A program made the translations under genes and the position numbers. Under the pieces are notes generated by a model. It made no database searches. It saw only the letters and a list, made by a program, of their open reading frames with translations, and had not been told where the DNA came from. Of a stretch of DNA of 35,549 nucleotides, positions 25,936 to 33,260 are shown in pieces. The stretch spans positions 1 to 35,549 of the forward strand of contig CAJCIC010000103.1 of the NCBI GenBank assembly GCA_903970185.1. The letters run 5' to 3'. Source of the stretch: Gammaproteobacteria bacterium (GTDB lineage: Bacteria > Pseudomonadota > Gammaproteobacteria > Burkholderiales > Burkholderiaceae_D). The first letter of the stretch is position 1. Each line of letters starts with the position of its first letter.

Positions 25936-26439
25936 GGACCCTCGTTGACCGTGACACGGACGTTGGGAATTGCGCAAAGCCTCGTGCGCGGCTGCACGCG
26001 CAATTGGCACAACCCCAAGGCTTGCTGTCCCCTGCGAATTACCGTCTGGCGCGCGCCAAGACGACCGCGTGGGTGCAACCCGACCCGACAGGAAAGGTCG
26101 CCCGCACTGGCGCTTTGCCACAGTTCAAGCAGCATCGAATCACCCCGAATCGTGACGTGCGACCGACCCTAGGGGGCGGCGCGAAATTGCCGCGCTTTCG
26201 ATCAAGACCGGATTCTACGGGAAGCCCCTCGCATACCAAAATGTGGCGACTGCGCCTCGCACGCAATTGACGTCCGGGCACGCCGTGGAAAGTTACCGTG
26301 CGATTTTCAATTATCATTGCGCATTCGCCGGGCGCTTCGACATGCAAACGGCCCCTGCGCCAGATCCCCGTGATCCGCCCCCCTGGGAAATTCGCAACTC
26401 CATGCTCGACCCACACGCTTTCGTCTCGAAGACCGGTCC
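25936..26439. other. 504-base divergent gap upstream of cysC and the flippase-like gene
   Basis: No gene of normal size is supported here. Open frames on both strands have compositions unlike their neighbours and no recognisable motif. A short AT-rich island at about 26303-26318 contains TATCAT, a possible -10 box for cysC, without a good -35 box. A 33-codon frame at 26342-26443 ends overlapping the cysC start and is listed separately. No terminator-like hairpin was seen. Confidence 0.45.
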
Positions 26440-26443
26440 GTGA
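26342..26443 (+). CDS. Possible small leader ORF upstream of cysC (33 aa)
   Basis: An ATG at 26342 opens 33 codons ending in TGA at 26441-26443, which overlaps the GTG start of cysC (GTGA). The peptide is proline-rich at first (PAPDPRDPPPWE) and then ordinary. No clear ribosome-binding site precedes it. The GTGA junction looks like translational coupling, but a chance open frame is quite possible. Confidence 0.2.
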   Translation: MQTAPAPDPRDPPPWEIRNSMLDPHAFVSKTGP

Positions 26444-26976
26444 CGCAGTCACATGCCAATACCTTCTGGTTGACAGGACTCAGTGGCGCTGGCAAGTCGA
26501 CGCTGGCCCGGGCGCTGCACGCATCACTCGACGTGCACGGCATCGCCTCGTTCATCCTTGATGGCGACGAGATGCGCGAAGGGCTTTGCAGCGACCTTGG
26601 CTTTAGCCCCGAAGACCGTGCCGAGAACATCCGGCGGCTGGCCGAGGTGGCAAAGCTGATGAACCGCGCCGGGGTTCATATCATCGTCGCCGCGATTTCC
26701 CCCAGTGCTGCGATTCGTTCACAGGCGGCAACGATCGTCGGCGCCCAGAATTTTTTCGAGATCTATGTCGAAACTCCGCTTAAGACCTGCATCGATCGTG
26801 ATCCCAAGGGCTACTATGCGCGCGCCATGGCGGGAGAGTTAAAGCAATTTACCGGAATCTCCGCGCTCTACGAGGCACCGCTGGCGCCGGCGTTCAGGAT
26901 CAATACCGCGTCTGCGACGCCTGACGCAAGCGCCAGGTCGCTGACCGAATTCGTGCTCGGTAAAATCGAAAGATAG
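26440..26976 (+). CDS. cysC: Adenylylsulfate (APS) kinase
   Basis: The 178-residue protein phosphorylates APS to PAPS, the donor for sulfotransferases. Motifs in order: P-loop GLSGAGKST (13-21), LDGDEMREGL (40-49), DLGFSPEDRAENIRR, AAISPSAAIRSQA (the active-site serine region), and FEIYVETPLKTCIDRDPKGYYARA with FTGISALYEAP. All are hallmark APS-kinase sequences. It is a stand-alone kinase, not fused to ATP sulfurylase. The start is GTG; no ATG lies close by in frame. No other sulfate-assimilation gene is nearby, so a role in serving the sulfotransferase at 20929 is more likely than general assimilation, though this is inference. It converges on plsC with a 15-base gap. Confidence 0.93.
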   Translation: MTQSHANTFWLTGLSGAGKSTLARALHASLDVHGIASFILDGDEMREGLCSDLGFSPEDRAENIRRLAEVAKLMNRAGVHIIVAAISPSAAIRSQAATIVGAQNFFEIYVETPLKTCIDRDPKGYYARAMAGELKQFTGISALYEAPLAPAFRINTASATPDASARSLTEFVLGKIER

Positions 26977-26991
26977 TTGGCCTGCTGATCG

Positions 26992-27786
26992 CTATTCCGA
27001 TGCCGTGGACGCACTCCGGCCAGCCTTTTTGGGGTGGTGTTCGGCAATCTCAAGGCCAAGCGAGGCGGCAATCGCATGTTCGGCGGCGGCCGCAAGCAAC
27101 TGGCGCGATTCGCCATTGGATTCTAGTGGCGCAAGCAGCGTGAGCGTGACCGACAAGGGACGTGCCAGGAGAAGTGCCTTGAGCGAATCCCAAAGCGACA
27201 TGTCGCCAACGTAGGCCGCCTCGGTCGCAATCTGGCCTTGGGCGTTGCGATAGCAAAGCGTCGCGGGCACGATCGGCACGCGGGCGTCAATCGCACCCTG
27301 GATCAGGTTGGCATGAAACGGCAAGAGGGAGAGGCCATCGGACGTTGTGCCTTCCGGAAAGAGGCCGACACACGCCCCTGCGCTTAGCGCGTTGGCGACG
27401 GCGCCAATCGCGCCATGGACAGCGTGCCTTCTCGAGCGCTCGATAAAAATCGTGCCTGTCCGTTCGCAAAGCCAGCCAATCAACGGCCACGAGCGGATAT
27501 CCGCCTTGGCAACGAAACGCGTCGCACGATAGACATCGATGACATAGATGTCGACCCAGGAGATGTGATTGAGCACGAGCATGTGGCCCGTGTCCTTCAG
27601 GCGCTGATCGCCTTCGAGGCGCACGCTTAGGCCCAAGAGCGCCACCATCACCGATGCCCACCAGGTGATCAGGCGTTCGCGCCTTGCCACCGAGAAGAAC
27701 GGAAACGAGAAGAAGATGATGACCGTGCCAAGTGCCAGATGGAACAGCACGCAAACCAGATCGAAAACGAAGCGCAGTCGCCTCAC
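26992..27786 (-). CDS. plsC: 1-acyl-sn-glycerol-3-phosphate acyltransferase
   Basis: The 264-residue membrane-associated enzyme adds the second acyl chain to lysophosphatidic acid. It has an N-terminal hydrophobic helix (about residues 6-31), the catalytic NHISWVD (73-79, His74 and Asp79 of the HX4D motif) and the acceptor-binding FPEGT (143-147). The start is GTG at 27786, overlapping the pyrX stop as GTGA, so it ends the pyrimidine operon. This pyr-plsC arrangement is one I recall from betaproteobacteria. A related acyl-ACP acyltransferase acting on another lipid is possible, but the motifs fit PlsC well. Confidence 0.9.
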   Translation of the reverse strand: MRRLRFVFDLVCVLFHLALGTVIIFFSFPFFSVARRERLITWWASVMVALLGLSVRLEGDQRLKDTGHMLVLNHISWVDIYVIDVYRATRFVAKADIRSWPLIGWLCERTGTIFIERSRRHAVHGAIGAVANALSAGACVGLFPEGTTSDGLSLLPFHANLIQGAIDARVPIVPATLCYRNAQGQIATEAAYVGDMSLWDSLKALLLARPLSVTLTLLAPLESNGESRQLLAAAAEHAIAASLGLEIAEHHPKKAGRSASTASE

Positions 27787-29087
27787 GACCCGTCAGGACG
27801 CGCGGCGAATTCGGGCGTCGCAAATGCCAGCTGCCCGGCAACGAAGGTGGCCGCGACCCGTGCAGGCAGCTCGTAGCCTTCGAAGGGCGTGTTCTTGCCC
27901 TGGCTTTTCAGCGACGCGTGCGAGACCTTCCAGAAAGCGTGCGGATCGACAAGACACAGGTCGGCAGGAACGCCAACACCAATCGTACCCGCGGCAATTC
28001 CGATCAGTTGTGCCGGCGAAGAAGTGATGTAGCGCAGTGCAACCAGGGGATCAAGCGAGGACTCCTGCGCCCACTTCAGCGTCAATGACAGCAGGAGTTC
28101 GAGCCCGGTGGCGCCGGCTTCGGCTTCGCCAAACGGGATTTGCTTGGCGTCATCGTCGACCGGCGTATGGTCCGAGCAGATCGCATCGATCGTGCCGTCG
28201 ATGAGACCGGCGCGGATGGCATCGCGATCGCGCTGCGAACGCAGCGGCGGATCGAGCCTGAAGTTGGTGTCGAAGTAACCAATGTCGAGATCAATCAGGT
28301 GGATGTGGTTGGCGCTCACATCGCAGGTCACAGGCAGGCCCTCGGCGCGTGCGCGCCTGACCAGATCGATGCCTGCCGCCGACGACAAGCGTGCGATGTG
28401 CAGGCGGCAGCCGGTCGCCCTGACCAGCTCGAAAAAGGTCGCAAGCGCGACCGTCTCGGTCAATACCGGAACGCTTGGCAGGCCAAGGCGTGCAGCCAAT
28501 GCACCGCTTGCAGCAACGCCGCCGCGACCCAGATGGGCATCGATTGGCGCAAGCCACACGGTCTGGTCGAACGTGCGTGCGTAGTCAAAGGCGCGCAGCA
28601 GCACCGTCGTATTGACGACCGGCCGATTGGCTTGAGAAAAACCGATGCAGCCGGCCTCGGCAAGTTCAGCCATCTCGGTCAAGGCCTCGCCGGCAAGACC
28701 CACCGTCAAGGCGCCAAGCGGATAGACCTTGGCCCCGCCCAGGCTTTGCGCCCGACGCTTGAGCATTTCGACCAGTGCCGGCTCATCCAGCGGGGGATCG
28801 GTATCTGGCGGGCAGACCAGCGAGGTGACACCGCCCGCAAGCGCCGCCTGCAGTTCGGATTCAAGCGTCGCCTTGTGCTCAAGTCCGGGTTCGCGCAATC
28901 GCGCTGACAGATCGCAAAGGCCGGGAATCAGCCACAGGCCGCGCGCATCAATGACACGCGTGCCCGGCGCCGCGAGCGCGGAGGATCCGAGCGCTGCGAT
29001 CAGGCCATCATCGATGAGCACGTCAAGTGTCTCATCAAGGCCGCTCGCCGGATCCATGACGCGCGCATTGCGCACCAGGCACTTCAC
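27783..29087 (-). CDS. pyrX: Dihydroorotase-like protein, probably catalytically inactive (PyrX/PyrC')
   Basis: The 434-residue protein is a type I dihydroorotase homologue. In active enzymes the metal-binding motif is DxHxHLRE. Here residues 59-66 read DLSARLRE, so the two histidines are Ser61 and Arg63. The later HIxH-type motif reads HIARLSS, losing another ligand. SDHTPV, which carries the catalytic aspartate, is kept. In Pseudomonas and relatives such an inactive homologue is required to assemble active aspartate carbamoyltransferase with PyrB. The gene starts with GTG at 29087, overlapping pyrB as GTGA, which fits a structural partner of PyrB. A separate active dihydroorotase would be needed elsewhere in the genome. 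Confidence 0.88.
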   Translation of the reverse strand: MKCLVRNARVMDPASGLDETLDVLIDDGLIAALGSSALAAPGTRVIDARGLWLIPGLCDLSARLREPGLEHKATLESELQAALAGGVTSLVCPPDTDPPLDEPALVEMLKRRAQSLGGAKVYPLGALTVGLAGEALTEMAELAEAGCIGFSQANRPVVNTTVLLRAFDYARTFDQTVWLAPIDAHLGRGGVAASGALAARLGLPSVPVLTETVALATFFELVRATGCRLHIARLSSAAGIDLVRRARAEGLPVTCDVSANHIHLIDLDIGYFDTNFRLDPPLRSQRDRDAIRAGLIDGTIDAICSDHTPVDDDAKQIPFGEAEAGATGLELLLSLTLKWAQESSLDPLVALRYITSSPAQLIGIAAGTIGVGVPADLCLVDPHAFWKVSHASLKSQGKNTPFEGYELPARVAATFVAGQLAFATPEFAARPDGS

Positions 29088-30049
29088 GCGCTGGCTCCAG
29101 CAAGCAGGCTCATCACAGCCATGCGCACGGCGATGCCGAAAGTGACCTGCGGCAAGATCACGCTTTGTGCGCCATCGGCAACGCTCGAGTCGATCTCGAC
29201 GCCCCGGTTCATCGGCCCCGGATGCATGACGATCGCATCCGGTCGCGCGTGCGCAAGCTTCTCGGGGGTCAGGCCGTAGTTCTTGAAGAATTCCTGGGCG
29301 GAGGGCAAAAGCGCACCATTCATGCGCTCGCTTTGCAGGCGCAGCATGATCACCACGTCGACATTCTTGAGGCCGGCTTCCATGTCATGGAAGATGCGCA
29401 CGCCCATGTCGGCAAGACCGCCTGGCATCAAGGTGCGCGGACCGATCACGCGCACTTCCGGAACGCCCAGGATATTGAGTGCATGGATATCCGAGCGCGC
29501 CACGCGCGAATGCAGGATGTCGCCGACGATGGCCACCGTCAGCCCGGTGAAATCGCGCTTGAAATGGCGGATCGTGAGCATGTCGAGCAGCCCCTGGGTC
29601 GGATGCGCATGGCGGCCGTCCCCGGCGTTGATGACGTGCACGTGGGGGCCGTGCATGCGATCGACGTGCCGTGCGATCAGATACGGAGCGCCGCTTTGTG
29701 CGTGCCTGACGACAAAGATGTCCGCGTGCATTGCGGCCAGGTTGTCGATGGTGTCAAGCAGGGATTCCCCCTTGCTCGTGCTCGAGGCGTTGATATTGAG
29801 GTTGATGATGTCGGCAGACAGGCGCGTCGCGGCAATCTCGAACGTGGTGCGCGTGCGCGTCGAGTTTTCGAAAAAAAGGTTGAAGACGCTTTTGCCGCGC
29901 AAGAGCGGCACCTTCTTCACGTCGCGATCGGAAACGCCGACAAAGCCGGTTGCAGTGTCGAGGATTTTGACCACCAGCTCGCGTGACAGTCCGTCGATCG
30001 ACAAAAGGTGCTGCAACTCGCCGTGCTTGTTGAGCTGGGGATTGTGCAT
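29084..30049 (-). CDS. pyrB: Aspartate carbamoyltransferase catalytic subunit
   Basis: The 321-residue protein condenses carbamoyl phosphate with aspartate in pyrimidine synthesis. FENSTRTRT (60-68) is the carbamoyl-phosphate loop, SSTSKGES carries the loop lysine from the adjacent subunit, and HPTQGLLD with [10 protein letters not shown] are further active-site regions. No regulatory subunit (PyrI) gene is nearby; instead pyrX follows with a 4-base overlap, the arrangement of the class A dodecameric enzymes. The start ATG overlaps the pyrR stop. Confidence 0.96.
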   Translation of the reverse strand: MHNPQLNKHGELQHLLSIDGLSRELVVKILDTATGFVGVSDRDVKKVPLLRGKSVFNLFFENSTRTRTTFEIAATRLSADIINLNINASSTSKGESLLDTIDNLAAMHADIFVVRHAQSGAPYLIARHVDRMHGPHVHVINAGDGRHAHPTQGLLDMLTIRHFKRDFTGLTVAIVGDILHSRVARSDIHALNILGVPEVRVIGPRTLMPGGLADMGVRIFHDMEAGLKNVDVVIMLRLQSERMNGALLPSAQEFFKNYGLTPEKLAHARPDAIVMHPGPMNRGVEIDSSVADGAQSVILPQVTFGIAVRMAVMSLLAGASA

Positions 30050-30567
30050 CAGCGTGATCTGCTTTCCTGGCGCGGCTCGAGCATGAGCGAGAACACGCCC
30101 GCGTTCTCGGTCAGAACCAGCATCTCCTTGTCGTCAAGCGATACCCGTGCGCCCAGGTAGTCAGCGGCGAGCGGCAGTTCACGGCCGCCGCGGTCGATCA
30201 GCGCGGCAAGCCTGACGCATGCCGGCCGGCCGTAGTCAAAAAGCACATTGAGTGCGCCGCGGATGGTACGCCCGGTATAGAGGACGTCATCGATCAGGAG
30301 CACCTTGGCGTTGGCGACATCAAAAGGCAGCGTGGTGGGCCTTGCCGCATGCAGCCCGATGCGATCGAAATCATCGCGATAAAAGGAGATGTCCAATTCG
30401 CCAATCGGCCCTGCGTGCCTGAGATCGCGTTGCAGCCTCTTCGCAAGCCACACGCCGCCCGAATGAATGCCGATGAAATGAAAGTCGGCAAGCCCCGCTG
30501 CTTCGAGCTGATCAAGCAGCGCCCGGTAGGCGAGTTCGGCGTCAGGCAAGCGCTTCTGGGTGTTCAT
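30049..30567 (-). CDS. pyrR: PyrR bifunctional regulator / uracil phosphoribosyltransferase
   Basis: The protein has 172 residues from the ATG at 30567. A TTG three bases upstream is also in frame, but AAGAG is better spaced for the [21 protein letters not shown] is the PRPP-binding motif that defines the family. [13 protein letters not shown] is the second conserved region. In Gram-positive bacteria PyrR is an RNA-binding attenuator. In proteobacteria its regulatory role is less clear, and I saw no PyrR-binding hairpin here. The start lies inside the 3' end of ruvX (26-base overlap) and the stop overlaps pyrB. Confidence 0.93.
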   Translation of the reverse strand: MNTQKRLPDAELAYRALLDQLEAAGLADFHFIGIHSGGVWLAKRLQRDLRHAGPIGELDISFYRDDFDRIGLHAARPTTLPFDVANAKVLLIDDVLYTGRTIRGALNVLFDYGRPACVRLAALIDRGGRELPLAADYLGARVSLDDKEMLVLTENAGVFSLMLEPRQESRSR

Positions 30568-30973
30568 CAAAAAATCTCTTCAGGATAACCGCGGCGGCGA
30601 GGTCATCAAGCGTAGCACCGGCGCGCAGCGAGCCCGCCGCGCGTGCATCCCGGCGCATCATCTCGGCTTCAAGCGAACTGTAGCGCTCATCGACCTGCCA
30701 CACCGGCAGGCCAAAGCGGCCTTCGAGCTGATGCGCAAAGCGCAGGCAGCGCGCCGTCATGGCCGAATCGTCGCCCGAAGCATGCCTGGCGATGCCAACG
30801 ACGAGCAGGTCGGGCTGCCATGCGGCGATCAGATCGGCGATATGGCGAAATCGCAATTCGCGCGGCAAGCTGGCGATGACCGCCACCGGCGTTGCCTGCC
30901 GCAGCATGCTGTTTCCAACCGCAACACCGATGCGCGCCTCGCCAAAGTCAAAGGCGAGAACGGTTTGCACCAT
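30542..30973 (-). CDS. ruvX: Putative Holliday junction resolvase / 16S rRNA maturation nuclease RuvX (YqgF)
   Basis: The 143-residue protein has the RNase H-like fold of the YqgF family. LAFDFGEARIGVAVG contains the first catalytic aspartate (Asp9), PVWQVDERYSSLEAE the second acidic cluster, and ATLDDLAAAVIL the third. The length is normal. The family is assigned to Holliday junction resolution and, in E. coli, to 16S rRNA 5' end processing. The ATG overlaps the yqgE stop by three bases (ATGA read on the - strand). Confidence 0.94.
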   Translation of the reverse strand: MVQTVLAFDFGEARIGVAVGNSMLRQATPVAVIASLPRELRFRHIADLIAAWQPDLLVVGIARHASGDDSAMTARCLRFAHQLEGRFGLPVWQVDERYSSLEAEMMRRDARAAGSLRAGATLDDLAAAVILKRFFDEHPEALA

Positions 30974-31581
30974 CAGGCGTGGCCCGCCTGATCCGAGAGC
31001 ATTGCAGGGTCGATGCCCAAAAGTGCCATTGCGGCGCCAAAACGCTCGTTGGGCGGCCGATCAAATACGATGCTCGGATCGGCCGGGACGGTCAGCCACG
31101 CATTGGCCGAGATCTCCTGCTCAAGCTGGCCTTCGCCCCAGCCCGAATGTCCGAGCGTGACAAGCAGCCGTTTCGGTCCTGCGCCATCGGCAACCGCCTG
31201 CAAGACATCCTTTGACATGGTCAGCGCCAGGCCTTCGGCGACGATCAGCGTCGAGTCGTACTGGGCGAAGAGGTCATCGTGCAAAACGAAGCCGCGGTCT
31301 GTTTGCACCGGACCGCCGTAGAGCACGGGCGCATCGGACATATCGTCGCGCGCGAGCTTGAGATCGACCCTCTCGAAGAGGACCTGCAAGGTCAGATCGA
31401 TGGGCCGGTTGATGACGAGGCCAAGTGCGCCTTGTGTCGTGTGTTCGCAAAGGTACACCACCGCGCCCGAAAAACTCGGGTCGAGCATGCCTGGCATGGC
31501 AATAAGAAAATGATTGGCAAGACTAAAAGTCCCGTCGGGCTTGGCGGTGACTTCTGGGCTCTTTGGACCTGCTTCGGACAT
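30973..31581 (-). CDS. yqgE: YqgE/AlgH family protein (UPF0301)
   Basis: The 202-residue cytoplasmic protein matches the UPF0301 family: NHFLIAMPGMLDPSFSGAVV at the start, CEHTTQGALGLVINRP, VLYGGPVQTDRGFVLH, and LGHSGWGEGQLEQEI. The family was named AlgH from a link to alginate regulation in Pseudomonas, but its molecular role is not established. It heads the six-gene cluster ending with plsC. The start ATG at 31581 is followed upstream by a 146-base gap shared with the divergent photolyase gene. Confidence 0.95.
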   Translation of the reverse strand: MSEAGPKSPEVTAKPDGTFSLANHFLIAMPGMLDPSFSGAVVYLCEHTTQGALGLVINRPIDLTLQVLFERVDLKLARDDMSDAPVLYGGPVQTDRGFVLHDDLFAQYDSTLIVAEGLALTMSKDVLQAVADGAGPKRLLVTLGHSGWGEGQLEQEISANAWLTVPADPSIVFDRPPNERFGAAMALLGIDPAMLSDQAGHA

Positions 31582-31727
31582 ATGCGTATTCTAGCGGCGT
31601 GATTCGGTCGGCACAATCGACGGGCGCCCCGGCTGCGCACCCGGCCGGCTCGCCCGTGACTTTCTTTGCTACCCTGTCGTTGGCTGCCGCGCTCTGCGTG
31701 CTGCGGCAACATCCCACCATTTCGCAC
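31582..31727. other. Divergent promoter region between yqgE and the photolyase gene
   Basis: The 146-base gap must hold the promoter of the yqgE-ruvX-pyr-plsC operon on the - strand and that of the photolyase gene on the + strand. I see no consensus pair on either strand. An open frame through the gap extends the photolyase upstream from 31563, but it overlaps the yqgE start and lacks photolyase-like sequence. Confidence 0.4.
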
Positions 31728-33260
31728 ATGCTTTATCGCTCAGAGGTGTCAACGGCGCTTGCTGGCAAGAAAGTGCTGGTCTGGCTCAGGCGCGACCTGC
31801 GCCTTGACGATCACGCCGCGCTGGCTTTTGCGCTTGGCGCAGCAAGTGCCGTATTTGTCGCCTTCGTCTTCGATCGCGACATCCTCGATCGTCTCCTTGC
31901 CCGTGGCTTAAAGCGTGACCGGCGCGTTGAATTCATCCACCACGCGGTGTGCGAGATCGACGCAGCGCTGGCCGCAGCGGGAAGCCGGCTGCTCGTGCGC
32001 GAAGGAAACGCGCCCGTGGAAATTGCCAGGCTGGCCACGCGCCTTGGCGTCGATATGGTGCTCGCCCACCGCGACTACGAGCCTTTGGCGATTGCCCGTG
32101 ACCAGCAAACGGCGCAGCTGCTGCGGGAAGAAAACATCGGGTTCTTGGCGCTGAAGGATCAGGTCATCTTTGAAGGCGATGAACTGCGCACGGAAAGCGG
32201 CAACTTCTATTCGGTGTTCACGCCGTATCGGCGCGCGTGGCTGGCTGCCTTAAGTGCCGCTGACTATGCCGAACGCAAGACGGATGCAAAGGGCGAGCGG
32301 CGTTTTGCCAGGCCAAAAGCCGACCTTTTGCAGCCGATTCCTTCGCTTTCCGAACTCGGCTTTGAAAGCACCAATCTGAAAGCCCTTGGACTTCCGCTGG
32401 GCCAAGGCGGCGCTGCCCGACTGCTCGCCGAATTCGAGACGCGCATCGACCATTACCGCGAGCGGCGTGACTATCCTGCCGTGAAGGGGCCGTCCTACCT
32501 GTCGGTGCATTTGCGCTTTGGCACGCTCTCGGTGCGCGCCATGGTGCGAGCGGCACTCAGGCATATCGCAGACCTCGATGCGGACGGAGACTCCGGTGCC
32601 AGGACGTGGCTGTCGGAGCTGATCTGGCGCGATTTCTACGCCCAGATCCTGTATCACCGCCCGGATGTCACGACGCAGAGTTTTCGTCCCGCCTATGACG
32701 ATATTGCCTGGCGGGAGGGCGCAGAAGCCGCACGGCATTTCGATCTTTGGGCAACGGGTGCCACGGGCTATCCGATCGTCGATGCAGCCATGCGCCAGAT
32801 CAATTCGAGCGGCTACATGCATAACCGGCTGCGCATGATCACGGCCAGTTTCCTGGTCAAGGACCTGGGCATCGACTGGCGCCGCGGCGAGGCCTACTTC
32901 GCTGACCAGCTCAACGACTACGATCTCGCCTCAAACAATGGCGGCTGGCAGTGGTCGGCATCCACCGGATGCGACGCGCAGCCGTTTTTCCGCATCTTCA
33001 ATCCGGTCACGCAATCGGAGAAATTCGATCCGCACGGAAAGTTCATCCGCCTCTACGTGCCCGAGCTGGCAGGCCTTGACGCGCGCCAGATCCACGCCCC
33101 GTGGCGGCTCGCCAAGGCTGAGCTGGAAGGCCGCGGCGTCGTGCTTGGCACAACCTATCCGATGCCCATCGTCGATCACGAAACTGCGCGCAAGGAAACG
33201 CTCGCACGCTACCAGAAGGTCCGCAAGGACAAGTCCCCGCCCCAGGGCGCGCCGGATTAA
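31728..33260 (+). CDS. phrB: Deoxyribodipyrimidine photo-lyase (class I CPD photolyase)
   Basis: The 510-residue flavoprotein uses light to split cyclobutane pyrimidine dimers. VLVWLRRDLRLDDHAAL near residue 17 opens the antenna domain, and YSVFTPYRRAW lies in the linker. The FAD-binding helical domain contains LSELIWRDFYAQI, TGYPIVDAAMRQINSSGYMH with NRLRM, and NNGGWQWSASTGCD with FRIFNP, all highly conserved. The ATG at 31728 gives a slightly long N-terminus. A later in-frame start is not excluded. The stop TAA overlaps the stop of the convergent histidine kinase gene at 33257. The antenna chromophore cannot be told from this reading. Confidence 0.95.
   Translation: MLYRSEVSTALAGKKVLVWLRRDLRLDDHAALAFALGAASAVFVAFVFDRDILDRLLARGLKRDRRVEFIHHAVCEIDAALAAAGSRLLVREGNAPVEIARLATRLGVDMVLAHRDYEPLAIARDQQTAQLLREENIGFLALKDQVIFEGDELRTESGNFYSVFTPYRRAWLAALSAADYAERKTDAKGERRFARPKADLLQPIPSLSELGFESTNLKALGLPLGQGGAARLLAEFETRIDHYRERRDYPAVKGPSYLSVHLRFGTLSVRAMVRAALRHIADLDADGDSGARTWLSELIWRDFYAQILYHRPDVTTQSFRPAYDDIAWREGAEAARHFDLWATGATGYPIVDAAMRQINSSGYMHNRLRMITASFLVKDLGIDWRRGEAYFADQLNDYDLASNNGGWQWSASTGCDAQPFFRIFNPVTQSEKFDPHGKFIRLYVPELAGLDARQIHAPWRLAKAELEGRGVVLGTTYPMPIVDHETARKETLARYQKVRKDKSPPQGAPD

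Noticed and set aside
26039-26452. 137-codon open frame on the - strand in the gap before cysC
   Set aside because: No recognisable motif, an Arg- and Gly-rich composition typical of chance frames in GC-rich DNA, and overlap with the cysC start.
28140-29986. Open frames of 255 and 273 codons on the + strand
   Set aside because: They are antisense to pyrX and pyrB, which carry clear family motifs and overlapping start/stop codons.
17048-30578. The same 14 bases (CATCAAAAAATCTC) at the starts of the CmcI-type gene and pyrR
   Set aside because: The shared stretch is just the start codon, an A-run and part of the ribosome-binding site. It is too short and low in complexity to imply a common regulator.
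33257-33260. Overlapping stop codons (TTAA) of the photolyase and kinase genes
   Set aside because: Four-base convergent overlap of stop codons is common in compact bacterial genomes and needs no special explanation.
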